The notes below the pieces were generated by a model that was not told the DNA's origin, searched no databases, and saw only the letters and a list, made by a program, of their open reading frames with translations. A DNA stretch of 64,000 nucleotides from assembly GCF_033473495.1 (NCBI RefSeq), contig NC_088942.1, positions 186,001 through 250,000 on the forward strand. The letters run 5' to 3'. The translations under genes and the position numbers were made by a program. The DNA comes from Cercospora beticola. Its lineage: Eukaryota; Ascomycota; Dothideomycetes; Mycosphaerellales; Mycosphaerellaceae. Each line of letters opens with the position of its first letter. The stretch's first letter is position 1. Positions 22,201 to 33,050 of this stretch are shown here, piece by piece.

Positions 22201-24140
22201 CAAAAGCGCACGATAATGCTTTTGAACTTCACGGCTCCACGAGCGGGCAATCCAAAGCTAGCGAAGAGGAGCTTAGGTCTCAACGTGCCGGCAAAGACTC
22301 GATGTCACTGATCTCTTACCTTGTTGGCTTCGCTCAGGCGTTGACGGGGAGCCAGTTGCTGACGAGAATGTGCAATGAACTGGTTGCCGATCTCACCCAG
22401 AGTCAGCTTGATTCCCAAGAGGAGAAAGCGCTCGAGCAGCTTGTGTTCCTGAACGTGATCCTGCATACACAATCGGACATCGTTGATACAATCGCGAAGC
22501 CGAGACTGATCTTTCTCGTCAAACACATCATCCCATGGCTATCCTCTGACTCGTCACTGAGGGTCAAGGCTGAAACATGCAAGATGCTTGGCTCATTGCT
22601 GCCCGCTATGGCTGACATGTATGGCGAGCACTGGTCTCAAATTGTTGGCGTGCTGGTGTCATTCTGGCAGTCCGCGAACGCTCCGCGGGATCGGACCAGT
22701 CTAGAAGAAGTGATCCTAGTCTCCCATGGCACATTGAGATTATATGCCGCCTTGAACAAGCTGAGCAGAGAAGATGAACCCAATGACGACCTTCTTGAAG
22801 CCCTCAAAGAGAACGAGGGAGCACTTCGCACAGGATTGATCTCACTGCTCAAGGCGGGCACTGAAGTACCTGATGCACAGCACCAGCCTCTGATGATCAC
22901 AAATGAACTGCTGGCCCGTCAGCTCGTACAATTGCCAGCTAAGCCGCTCGAAGACACCGAAGAGCTCTTTCCGTTGCTTTGTGCACCATCCCAAGCACTC
23001 CAAGAAGCTGCCTTTGACCTGCTTCACAACCATATCCCAACGGCACAAGAGCAAATCTCTTTGGATGCTGCGTTGGAAGACCGCAAAGCTGTCCTGCCTG
23101 ACGAGCTACTATCACTAATCATGCAAGCTCCTGATCTGGATGCATTGGATGAGGATGCCTTCGAGCTGGTAGTTCCGCTTACGCTACAGGGGTATCTCTA
23201 TGGGTGGCGACTGGTCTTTGACCACTTTCGCGGCTCCAGTTTCCGCGTCAAAGGCGACTATGTGGAACAGCTGAAAGAGAATGGGTACCTCAATGGACTT
23301 CTGGAGATGAGCTTCGATGTGCTACGACTAAGCAGCGGCCGACCTGTAGATGCATCAAACTTCGAACTCCAAAGCTACTCACCAGGACTGGAAGCAAACC
23401 CAGAGAAAGAGACGCAGTCACTCTTGACCCATCTCTACTACCTCTCACTGCTCCACCTCCCAAGTCTAGTGAAGAACTACCTCAACAACGAAATCAAATC
23501 CCGCCAAGCACCCAAGACAATCGAAGCCTGGACAGCCAAATACATCAGTCCCTTGATCATCGAGGAAAGCCTATCAGAAGTCTCCCAATGGAACGACAAA
23601 ACCGTCAAATCCGACCCAGACTACGAAGCCATGACCGTAAAAGTCAACCCCCGAGCCAAAGAAGTCGTCGTCTCCTACCAAATCGACGAACAAACAATGG
23701 CAATGAAAATCGCTCTTCCAGAAGCCTACCCTCTCCAAGGCGCAAAACCAGAAGGCATCAACCGCGTCGCTGTCTCAGAACAAAAATGGCGAGCATGGCT
23801 TATCAACTGCCAAGGAACAATAACTTTCAGCGTAAGTCCCTCCTCCACCCTCCACACTCTCCCCAACCCCACACAGCCCACTAACATCTTTTCTTCTCCA
23901 ACGCAGAACGGAAGCATAATCGACGCCCTCTCTTCCTGGCGCAAAAACGTCGCCGGCGCACTCAAAGGCCACGACGAATGTGCAATTTGCTACTCCATGG
24001 TCAACGAGCACAAAGAATTACCCAAGAAACGCTGTCCGACTTGCAAGCATACGTTCCATAATGCTTGTTTGTTCAAGTGGTTCCGGAGTAGTAATTCGAG
24101 TGCGTGTCCGTTGTGCAGACAGCCGTATCATTACAACTGA
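19236..24140 (+). CDS. ltn1: Listerin E3 ubiquitin ligase of ribosome quality control
   Basis: Very long gene with one intron near its end (23832-23906, 75 bp, GTAAGT...GCAG). Splicing gives about 1609 aa; the intron is a multiple of three without a stop, so the frame stays open even if retained. The N-terminus is Gly/Ser rich (GGGFGGFGSSAFASS) and typical of listerin. The middle is a long helical HEAT/ARM-like array. The C-terminus is a RING: CAIC, RCPTCKHTFHNACLFKWF and CPLCRQPY. Listerin binds stalled 60S subunits and ubiquitinates the nascent chain, with Rqc2 as partner. Length fits the family (about 1560 aa in yeast, about 1770 in human). Housekeeping gene, flanking the cluster. Confidence 0.96.
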   Translation: MSKRGFKSQASSGRVGGGFGGFGSSAFASSQSSVLSYVQEPTDYSAVSNSSVVVAYKNLSKKDSTTKAKALEDLQASLSATEDVEDAIIEVWVKQYPRLSIDAARRVRQLAHQYTGQLSVKCGKRIAKQLSTITGPWLAGTFDNDRSVAKTAEEALATVFPTPEKINGLRKTFQESILQYCQDAALNETVWTLSDERSISVDDAKATHARVVSTALLVISSLLHNLPSEELDKQKHVYEALFSDKKFWEFVSHTDSNVRRAANQLVQLSLQKEPDLIETNLGAVSSAYIYEGLASDQTGSSLSFVETLDALTTKFPSVWTTAYCKKKPALGRLRQCLKHGSYAGPARYWDRLAEVLRKLPEEIVPQTYDDISDLLLSARDGICKREERFNSSSSWPVYFTLVDIVTRTASDEDATKLLEAFAIPPVQQYLQPASSTDKWTISGPKPASIVSKVGIINKLPPVLEQKWLQLAASLVETAKLSQPEQSKDFEKSQKHVATTGERWADLQRELFTNDYDFPESLIARFIQANTDILRECVALLDSRNGKPWGAAAVVEQQLRSCASHLLRDPTYHKTLVRFVEETLPRIILSPSQRHLVRCLFALQNDSKFAALFEAALQSIVEREQSGATPQERMNALHALFPANTPSAAVTAAHGSGPLQIFLREQAATNNAAYSTIADLLRLDVVSQDTSESILVELTKLLSLEDSQAQSGLTGIEHLSKTNESVVRNFMSTSSGEQLLPAVIQLKDSASESVAETASKLANLLTSSFAEATTESKYALITQSLEKTTSSSLPIETVLELSKKISGGETNLQNLKEMLPSTEIWKESILAVASTPKASLALLSALGGAVHLPSARQIDTIPSYDSEGLSQALRIAIFFAGILKSVSISTLPEQDAANVLALLNICVLLAEDATSIVGANSLWREENSHDLEHEVMTFVVDANEVLRTYWTSGSDHAKSRHEAELFATFDTLVSAHKGSPLAYYAALAAAKAHDNAFELHGSTSGQSKASEEELRSQRAGKDSMSLISYLVGFAQALTGSQLLTRMCNELVADLTQSQLDSQEEKALEQLVFLNVILHTQSDIVDTIAKPRLIFLVKHIIPWLSSDSSLRVKAETCKMLGSLLPAMADMYGEHWSQIVGVLVSFWQSANAPRDRTSLEEVILVSHGTLRLYAALNKLSREDEPNDDLLEALKENEGALRTGLISLLKAGTEVPDAQHQPLMITNELLARQLVQLPAKPLEDTEELFPLLCAPSQALQEAAFDLLHNHIPTAQEQISLDAALEDRKAVLPDELLSLIMQAPDLDALDEDAFELVVPLTLQGYLYGWRLVFDHFRGSSFRVKGDYVEQLKENGYLNGLLEMSFDVLRLSSGRPVDASNFELQSYSPGLEANPEKETQSLLTHLYYLSLLHLPSLVKNYLNNEIKSRQAPKTIEAWTAKYISPLIIEESLSEVSQWNDKTVKSDPDYEAMTVKVNPRAKEVVVSYQIDEQTMAMKIALPEAYPLQGAKPEGINRVAVSEQKWRAWLINCQGTITFSVSPSSTLHTLPNPTQPTNIFSSPTQNGSIIDALSSWRKNVAGALKGHDECAICYSMVNEHKELPKKRCPTCKHTFHNACLFKWFRSSNSSACPLCRQPYHYN

Positions 24141-24583
24141 GGTTTCGGATTGCTGTCTGCTTTTTCAAAATGGGGAGGGTTGCGATGTGCGAGCAGAGCT
24201 GGGAGATGTCACTTCCTTATTAGATATATATACATGTACTGGTAACAACAGTGATTGAACATATACACTTGACATCATGATATCCGAACAGTCTTCACCA
24301 GTATCATAATATATCGGAGAAGGAATATTTGCTCACGAGTTGACAGCAGCGAACGACTTTGTTCCATAAAGCTGCTATCTCAACAACAACGACAATTTAC
24401 TATTGTCTCATCACTCCTCGCTGATGCAGCCTCTCCATGCTACTTCCAAGCTCAAAAGCTTCTTCCCTCGCTTTGCAGCTCCTAATCCATTCTTCTCAAT
24501 GAACAGCACCGAGAACAACTCACACCCCGAATGAACCTCATCAAAAGGTGAACAAAAATGCACAACGATATGGTATCTTCAGA
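24141..24583. other. Convergent intergenic region
   Basis: About 440 bp between the 3' ends of LTN1 (plus) and the Zn2Cys6 regulator (minus). It should contain both polyadenylation regions. AT-rich stretches near 24220-24320 fit this. No gene seen. Confidence 0.4.
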
Positions 24584-27403
24584 TCAGCAACCAACCACCC
24601 CACCAGGTACCCCAGGATGCGTTCCCGCCGCCGCCGTCGGAGGCGGAAACTGCAACTCCAATTCATTCATGAAACCAAAATTGGGATCCGTTGCTTGCCC
24701 CAGATATGACCACTCGGCATAAGTCTGGGGAATGGGACCATAAGCATAATCTTGCCATTCATCAGGTTGATCCTGGGCATCTCGATCTTCATCCGGCACG
24801 CCTTTGAGGCGGATATCATGCACTGATTCCGGGCAAGTGAGAATCGAGGGATCGAGGCCGGCCATCTCCCACGCTCTGGATTGAAGTGGAAAAGTCAGCT
24901 GTGTCATGTGTGAGGGAGGAAGGGTAAGCTTGAAGGTACGTACCTGTCTCTAGCTCGTCGGAGAAACCGCCAGGCTTGCGTTCCGCCCGGATGAAGCGGA
25001 CGTGGATCGGGATTGCCGTCTTCGTGTGATACGATGCCACAGTCATCAGAGCCGATGCATTTGTAGATGGCAAGGTCGACAAGTTTCCTTGTCTCGACAG
25101 CTTCCGGGTCGTTGGGGTGGTCTTCCAAGTCGGTGATCAAAGCCATAATGCTGTGGAGAGGTTGATGTTGGCCAGGCCAACACCAGTGCCATGGTTGGAA
25201 ATCGCGCCGTTCGGCCAGTCGAAGGAAACGATGAACATATTCCCTGCAATAGACAATGACGCTGTCGACAAGAGTCAGTTGAGTGGCCCGCAGGTGAAAC
25301 GTGTTTGGGACAGCTTACCCAGGCTGCTTCTTTCTCAGTGCAGGTAACAAGCCCTGCCTCCGCATGGGACCATACATGACAGAATACGGCTTTGCTGCCC
25401 ATAAGGCGAACAACATCTTGGCGAACTGCGCAAGTGCTGCATTGGACTCTGTCTGACGGAGTGCGCCAATGTCGCTCCCGTCGCAAGGCTCGCTAGTCGT
25501 AGTCATCTTCTCGATCAGGTGGATTTGCTCCGTTCTTGAATCCATGTCTTCCTTGATGGCTCGTGTGATCTCCAGAATGCGGTCGAGGTCCTTCTCTGAC
25601 AACAAACTACTGTGCAGCAAATGCAGAATCTCGTTGCCTCTCTTGTAGAAAGCAAAGCGCCCTCCAATGAAAATACCAAGGACCGACTTGTTCGCATTGC
25701 CGTGCGACTCGAAGTCCTCTCGGATGGCAGCAGCACTGATCTCGCTCACAGGTAGTACGTTGTATAACCTGCAGTCGAGAATCGGAGGCAGACCGGAAGC
25801 GAACGCCACCTGAGCGTCAATAGACACTATGGACCACCATATTTGCCGCCTGATGTGGACATCGACGTTTGAGAAGTGGCCAAATGTGGTAGGCTCTCGA
25901 TGCAAGCCTGTCAACGTCAGTCTGGGGACACATCCCGGAAATGCAAGGCAACGCACCCAACATCTGGGCCACTCGAGTCGCAACTCCGATGAATGAACAA
26001 CATGTTAGCGGCTGTTCTTCTCGCAGCCATGTGGAGTCAACTATAATAAAAGCTGATAGTGACTGCAGCGAGGGCGACTGAGGAAATTCTGACAATCTGA
26101 TGGCGCGCACAGCTCTTCGATATAGTCTTGATGTCAGTGTCTCACGACTGATGTTACCAAACACGGTTTGGAGGCGGAAGCGAGGGCACACTACTGATCC
26201 AGCGAAGAGCACGGCAGTGAGCAATGAAAGGAAGTGCACGCTTAGTTGGTAGTTCGGATCTCGCGTGTCGTACCTGCAAATGTGTCAACACACGAGCAAA
26301 GATTTGGCATCCAGCTGCGACAGACCAGTGTTGAAATTTCCTGACTTGGACGAGGAATGATGGGCCGTGGAATAATGATCTCTTGGCATGATAGCCACCC
26401 ATATATGACCATATTAGCACTTCGCTCTGTTCCTTCGTGGGCAAGCCTGCCAAGATCTCGTCGATGGACGGAGTCTGCGATTGTAGCAGCGTGTTGTCTT
26501 GCGGGTTCCAGGCGGGGATATTCGGAAACAGGTCCCCATACAATTCTCGTTCGGGCAATTCGTGCGGGGTGCTAGCAACGGAAGAGCCATTTGAGTCAAG
26601 CTTTGTTGCAGTGAGGGGAGGCGAGGCCGGAAAGGTCTGGCCAAGATGTCCACGCATGGAATCTGGAGGGCCGCCACGAGTGTAGCCTTTTTGGTCTCGA
26701 AGGAGGTCGTTGATCGCAGCAACCTGTGGCAGAGTCAGAACTGCCCAGCTGTGAAAAATTCTGCAATGCTGATGGTGTGCCTACTTCCTGGCTGATCAAG
26801 GCAAAATGTGCACTGGATATGTAATGGCCCTTCGTGTGTGGTCCTACGTACAGATGTCCAGTGTCTCTGGTCGGCGTGGTGCCATCTCGGCATGGCGAGG
26901 GTGGCGTCGGGGCGCAGACGGGGCCGGTTTCGGTGGGCGTGCTCCGGTCGCTGCGTGTTGCTGTCCCATTCTCAGCGGCTGTCGCTCACATAGTTGTCAC
27001 ACTCGTCTTACTGCTGCTGGGCGGGAGGATGGGGACGTCGGCGACGGGTGCGGCGTGGGTGAGTTCGTACAGGCGGCTGGCGCGGGAGGCGAGCGATGGC
27101 GTCTCATCTGGGCGGTGTCAGGTCGTGTCGCGGGCGTGTGCATGCGTTAAGTAGACGTCGGCGCACCGATCATGGTGAGAGCGGCCGGCGGCGAGCGCGC
27201 GGCGGCGTAGGTGCAGGCGATGCCCGCGCGGACACATCGTCCACAGCTCGGTCGTTCCTGTGAGCCGAATGAGCGGACGTTCACGGCAGCTGCTGCAGGT
27301 GCGTGCTTGCCTTGTCACAGCCGACCTTCCTCTTGCCACACGGGATGCAGGAGCGCGGTGCGCGCGGGCGCGACGTCTTGGTGACTTTGGCCGGCGACGA
27401 CAT
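24584..27403 (-). CDS. Zn2Cys6 fungal-specific transcription factor with middle homology domain
   Basis: Nine-exon model: 27403-27311, 27257-27167, 27107-27012, 26960-26785, 26723-26326, 26273-25957, 25907-25319, 25261-24944 and 24875-24584. It joins in frame to 789 aa. The zinc cluster is CIPCGKRKVGC (exon 1) plus SCGRCVRAGIAC (exon 2), with canonical Cys spacing. The intron between them starts with GCAAGC, a GC-AG intron. A later segment, HYISSAHFALISQE, joins to VAAINDLL and resembles the region ahead of the fungal middle homology domain. The fungal_trans-like domain follows (LIWSYMGGYHAKRSLF, HFLSLLTAVLFAG, RRQIWWSIVSIDAQVAF). Proteins of this class bind DNA as dimers and respond to metabolites. 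The target is unknown. It lies beyond LTN1 from the polyketide cluster, so control of that cluster is only a possibility. Confidence 0.88.
27258..27310 (-). other. GC-AG intron inside the zinc cluster
   Basis: 53-bp intron with donor AAG|GCAAGC and acceptor CTCACAG. Removing it joins the two halves of the Zn2Cys6 motif with the correct spacing (CDK then ERPSC). No GT donor nearby restores the motif. GCAAGY is the known consensus of non-canonical GC-AG introns. Confidence 0.8.
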
Positions 27404-27607
27404 GGAGAGGGCGCGGAGGACTGCAGGATGTGCAGAGTCGGCGGACACGACGACATCCACGCATCGTTCTAGAAAACGCCTAACGATGCCGGCCCGAGCG
27501 CGTCTTTATCTTCACACCGCGCGAAGGGACCACACAGCAGCTGCGTGCGTGCCAGCGTGGTGCGCAAGTCGCGACCATGCCAACCTTCTGGGGTACGGCG
27601 ACCGGGG

Positions 27608-28781
27608 TCATCCATGCTGGTAGGGAGCTTGGGACTCGTGCGGAGCCACCATCTCTCCGCGTGCCTCGATAGCCTCTGGGCTCAATACTCGCGGATCGTA
27701 ATGACTGTTGCTCGTAGGTCCCGCATGCATTGCTGCTGCTGCTTCCCACGCCCAGGGTTGCGAGAGGTGCTGATGCGCGTACGGTTGCATGTACATGCCC
27801 TCGTGCTGACCCTCGGCAAACATGCCTGGTGTGCTGGCAAGTGGTGTCGGGTTGTGAGACCGGTTGTCCAGCGGAGTGTTTGTGCTTGGTGTCAGCGACG
27901 ACGGCGACGGCTGCCAAGAATCCGTCATTCGCATCGCGCTATTCTCTCCGCTCGGAAGGAAATCGTGTCGTATTGTATGCGACGGCAAGTAGTGTGGGCC
28001 GAGCACGTGTGCCGGCAGCGGATGAGGCGCGTCAAATGGCCGGTATGGGGGAGCGTATTGTGCTGGTGTAGGTTTCGAAGCATGTGATGTAATGTTCGAC
28101 GACATGCCTGGTGGTCCCAATTGCGGCATGAAGATGGGGGCAGGTTGGAGCGGTGATGTTGCAGGGTGATGATGGAGTGCGACAGGTGCTGATCCCTGGC
28201 GATAGTCAGGTTGCCCTGCCATGGACATCTCATTCATCTGCATGTGGGTCCCGTCCTGCCGTTGACTGCTGCTCACGGATTGGGACCTGGTGTCAAGCTT
28301 CAGCCCTTTCAAGGCTGCCAAGAGGTCCTGCGCCTCAGGTTTGTCGGGTAGGGCGGGTACAGTCTGGATATTCGACTCCTTGAGAATCGAGTACAGTGTC
28401 ATGAGGCCATTGGAAAGCTGCTCCTGTTGCTCTTCCAAGTACTCGACATACTCGCGAGGGTAGGGAACGGTGTAGTGCCAGTCACTGCGTCGCTATGGTC
28501 AGCGGTTTTCCGAAGGTGGGTGCGGAGCCATGACGTGAGGCAGATATGGGACTCACCTGAAATAGCAAGCGCTGTGGCTTTCTTTGCACCGTAGACACGG
28601 ATTGCCGCCATCACAAGTGCGCTTCTTCGCTCGACACCGTACGCAGGCTTTCTCAGCTCGCCCTATGTCAATCAGTAAGCATGATCGTTTCTCCAGCGAG
28701 GCGCAAAGACACAGTACCACGCAGTGTCTTCTTCACCTTCTCAGACTGCCCGTCCTTGTCCAGGCCGTCCCGCTTCATCAT
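27608..28781 (-). CDS. Zn2Cys6 transcription factor, short form without middle homology domain
   Basis: Three exons: 28781-28718, 28662-28557 and 28484-27608. The introns are 55 and 72 bp with GT-AG ends, and the frame joins to 348 aa (two adjacent ATGs at 28781 and 28778 are possible starts). The zinc cluster is CVRCRAKKRTCDGGNPC followed by LRCKESHSAC, with canonical spacing, near residues 28-56. After it comes WHYTVPYPREYVEYLEEQQ, then a low-complexity tail rich in Pro, His, Ser and Gln to the stop. There is no fungal_trans domain, so it is shorter than usual for the class. It ends only 204 bp before the start of the next Zn2Cys6 gene on the same strand, but a stop codon and a complete second zinc cluster show these are two genes. 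Target genes unknown. Confidence 0.85.
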
Positions 28782-31700
28782 TTGGCCCCAGCTCAAGAAC
28801 TTTTACTGAGCTGTATGTGAAGATGCAGCATACGACAGAGATCGTGCAGAATGAATTTCGAGGAAAATCACGTCGTGACCTACAATCTTCATCGCCGGAG
28901 CATAGTCCATCACCTACCCGGACCCACACTCCGCTTTTGAGGAATGCCAGCAACAGCGCGTTGTAACACGCGTGTTCCCAAGGAGTGTCTCGCATGTATC
29001 TGAGATCTCAAGGCGGCCCCGAGGTGCGGCTCCGGTTTGTAGAATGCGACCAGTTGAAGGCCACCGATTCTCAGAACATCTCGGGTTGGTATAGAGATCT
29101 GAGCTCGGGTTGCTTGGCATTGCTTACCAAGATCCCTACCTCGGGCCCGTTTCGTCGCAAGTTGCCAACAAAATATGGAATGGCTTGCTGGAATTTGTGC
29201 TGCAAGGCTTCTTGCCCTGCGTGAACCCTTTCTCGAAGGCGCAAACGCACGTGTCCGCGGGTTTTCCTCCCCGCTAGAGTCTGGTTGATTGGAACTTTCT
29301 AGAATAGCGATCGTATTGGTCGACATGTTCGACCCCAGCACAACTTGTCCACATTGCATTGCGCAAGTACCGCGGACGATGCGGTACTGTATAGGTCTCC
29401 ATTCGAGCAGCTGGTGCTGCGAGGCTCGATTTCGAGGCGGCGATTTCCTCATGCGGTCAACGCGCGAGTCGTCTCTCGCGCCCGCTCCAAGAAGTGATTT
29501 TTGGTCTTCGATCCGCGTTAACTCCAGAAGACCGACAATCGAGAGCGCTTGAGCATATTAGTACTGAGCTTTCGGGTCCGGCGCAGTCACGACAAAGACA
29601 GAGCCTTGCACAAAATGTCGGAAATCGCCAATAGCTGCCTGACCTGGGTACAGTAATATCCGTGCAGCGACGTCTTCCGATGTGGTTCCCAGTCATCTCC
29701 GGCCATGGAAAGCGTTCTCGTCGCCAACACCAACCTGATGCTGGTTTGAGTGACGAGAATCACTATACGTGATGTCTATTGATTGCGATGCACAGTACGA
29801 AGATGTCTCGACGTCTCCGGACATGGGCCCGGGCGAGTTCGGGGCCGAGTCTGCCAATGTACGACATTTCCCACCGGTGCGCCGGCGGCGCACCGGTACG
29901 GCCGCCGGCGAATTCTTCCACAGACACATCTCGAGTTACCTCTAAACACAGTCAACACTGCCATGTAAAAGAATAAATGGTGTCAAGTGCAATCGAGGGC
30001 AAGGTTCGCACAAAGCCCGGCTTTGATCCCGGCGCCCGCAATTGGGAATGTGTACGCGACCATGCATGAAACGTTGCAGCGCGGCAGCGAGGCCTGACCC
30101 TTAGTCGACTGGGCTTGGTGCTAGCCTGGGGACACAGGGTGTGCGTGAGGGCCTTGGTGAAGCCCATGACCGTTTGAGCACGTCCGAAGGAAACTTTGAG
30201 TGGTGCGAATATTCCCTATCCGTTCTGGCAACGGTCGAACCAAGCGGTGTCGTTTCGAGAGCCGGGTCGAAATGCCCACTGTCGTCACTGGAATAAGGGA
30301 AGCGTTTGTACGCTCACACAGTTGACGTGTTGGAACGGCCACGCCATGCACTTGGAACATCCACATGCCTTGCTGTATGCGACTGTTGAATGTACGTGCA
30401 TTCTGCTGAGTAGTAGAGCATCCTTCCGACCCGTTCCTCAAGCTCTGACGTGGTCATGCTGGTGCTGCGTGCTTGCGTGACTCGGAGCTCGCCGAGACGT
30501 CGCCAGCTTCAGACTCTGTGGCGGAGGCATTGCATTCTGGCGTGCAATCTTCATGGTGATGGTCCAAGTTGAGAGCGTCAGGCTCGCTCAGCCTCTGTGA
30601 TACGGCATTCGGCTTGTTGGGCTTGCGGTCGATTGCAGGCGTGTTCCGGTCGGTTGTATGTGCCGAGAGTCATGTGAAGCTTGAGGCCTTTTTGATTCCT
30701 CCATTTACTCCTGAAGTTGAATAGATTCCGAAAGCTATGCTTCGCAACAATCATGTGGCCTTCCTCGGATATGTGTCATTTGGTGGCCGCTGGCTTTATG
30801 AGGATGCAAGAACGTCAGTCAGGATGCCATGGTAGTCGGCGAGTTGCCGTCTTAGCGCGATGATATGTTTTGCGCATGTCGAAGAGAAATCAAAGACCTC
30901 GTGAAGCGATGGAGTTCGTCGAGCTGGACCAAGGTCGACGGACGTGGGATGCCAGCACATGAAGTAGAAGTTGGGAAGGTGCCAAGAAAACGATCGTCGA
31001 TCTGTTTCGGCCGCGAAACCAGGATAGGGAGGAAGAGAACTGCCATTCCTAGGGTCCTGCGCGAGCGCAAACATGGTCAAGATGAACGTCAGTCCCCAGA
31101 CGGTGGCCGAATGCAGATGCGTCTCGCGCCCGAACGTGCAAGAGCGCGAAAGAAGTCGCTCGTCCGACGAAACCACTAACTTCCAACAGGCGGAGCCCTC
31201 CAGCACGGTACGAGAAGAGAAGCCACCCCTCCACCCTCGCTGCGTTGAGAAGCGGTCCGGTCCAATGTAGCAGAAGTGAAGAAATAGCGACAGAAGCCGA
31301 GCTAAAGTTGTTTTGCCACCGACCTTCTCAACATTGCCATCGTGTTGGTGCTCTTGCCGGTCTGGGTGCGCTTGCCGAATGGTTGGGTGCTCCTGCGATG
31401 TTCAGTTTCGCATCACTCGCGGGCAGTTCCAGTTCTCACTATAAGCGGCATAAGAAGAACGCGAATGCCGGCAGTTGGGTGTCGCAGTATGGCTGATTGT
31501 GCGACGGATTCGGAATGGATGAAGTCTGGTGATCGTGCAGGGGTCGCTCTATCCTTCGGGTCCGCATGGTGGAACTGAAGTGGATCAACGCGCGCGGTCG
31601 ATCTACGCGCGAACTCGCACGGCCTCAACGCCTCGGATGGAAGATCAAACACTCGGGCGAGAAGCATCTTGCCCGAGGCTTCGCGGATCCGGACAACGAC

Positions 31701-33050
31701 GACGACAGAAGCGATGAACACCTCGTCACTATGGCTTGCAGACTATATATGGCTGCAGCTGGCGGTCACCAAAGCGCCTGGCCACCTTTGTGCTATCTAT
31801 ACCCTGAGCGATGGCTAGCAAAATATCGAGGCGCAGCTTCCACGCCCAGTGCCACTGCGGAGCATCGATGTGTATTTCTTCGTCGATTCCGGGTAAGAGG
31901 CATGGGCACAGCAATCGCACGGCTACTTGTGATGGGCCGTCTTTCTCAACGCTCCGTTTCCAATTGCCGGCCACCGAGGTCAGTCGTTCGACGTGGCAGT
32001 TGTCGCCAACGATGTGGCAGGCTGTCCGGTAGCGTGCTACCACAGCACCCAAAGGTCTTACAGGGCAGCGAATACGCACCGCCATGAGGAGCAACTCGAC
32101 CGATGCGTAGCACCAAGTACTATCGGACTTGTAACGCTTGCCTTGAACAGAAAGGGTAAGATGGCTTGTTCGACTATCTCCTTACAGCCGATAACCGTTG
32201 CGTGCATGCATCGGCTCCAGCTTCCTTGAACACACTCGCTGCTTTGATTCCAATGACAGTGACACCATCGGCGCTCAACAAGTCAAGTACGAGCACCCTT
32301 GGACACAGTGGGCATGAAGGCAATGCAGTTGCGTGGCACTGACGGTTGCAGCTCTCCTCTGCTCACGGGCGAGAAACGCCTGTGAACCAATGAAGCATGG
32401 TGAGGAACGTGGTCGCTGTGAATGACCGTCGCCGTCGACCCCGAGATGAGTTCCGGAGGCCACGTCAATGCTATGCTCACCGCGCTGCCATTGAATTTTG
32501 CTTGATCAGTCCACACGACCAGACGCAGCCGGTGACTCTTCGACCAAATCGCAAGCGGTTCCAGGATAAGCTGTGAAGGTGGACCACGCGCTGAGACGTC
32601 CCTGCGAATTGGTGCACGGCGATCAAGATTTATCAGCGGGCTCTGCGGCGGCGACACACAGCGGTGGGGGTGGGGGCGGAGGGCTAAGCTAACATCTGGA
32701 GGAGATAGGAGTGTTCTGCAGTCGGTGTCATTGGCAAAGTCTTCTGCCAGTCACAAATCATGGACTGATCACAGCCGGGGTGGCAATTCCGAGAATCAGG
32801 AGCAACGTGAAGTACTAGTTTGTATGCAATGGTCACGTATGGCCTCCTTGATACGAGATGTTGTTTCAGGTGCGAACGGCTGTGGTGCCAAGCCTCAATG
32901 GCCCTGAGAAAGTGGGCTGCGCGGATTGGGAAGGTGTTCCGATATGACTCGAGATATGACTTTCTGCACCACTCTCAATCTGTGTCGCATGCACCATTTC
33001 GCTGAGACTTAGACAGTAACAGCCACTCATTCCAGGCAGTCACCGTCATC
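28782..33050. other. 4.3 kb without a supported gene
   Basis: This stretch lies upstream of two regulators (minus) and of AsnRS (plus). Open stretches of up to about 170 codons occur, but none shows a domain, intron-linked continuation or consistent composition, so I do not call them. It includes an 11-bp perfect inverted repeat at 29873-29897. It may be a long regulatory region or contain non-coding transcripts. Confidence 0.5.
29873..29897. repeat. GC-rich inverted repeat (11-bp arms, 3-bp loop)
   Basis: The arm ACCGGTGCGCC is followed by GGC and then the exact reverse complement of the arm. It lies inside the long gene-free region. It could form a hairpin or be a dimeric protein-binding site; it could also be chance in GC-rich DNA. 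Confidence 0.75.

Noticed and set aside
27404..28781. One single large Zn2Cys6 gene from 28781 to 24584
   Set aside because: A stop at 27608 and a second complete zinc cluster with its own ATG at 27403 show two genes.
29985..30060. tRNA-like stretch with a TTTGATCCCGG segment
   Set aside because: No consistent acceptor, anticodon or T-stem pairing could be drawn on either strand.
31566..32087. 173-codon plus-strand ORF in the gene-free region
   Set aside because: No domain, no linked exon, mixed composition; overlapping open frames on the other strand look equally good.
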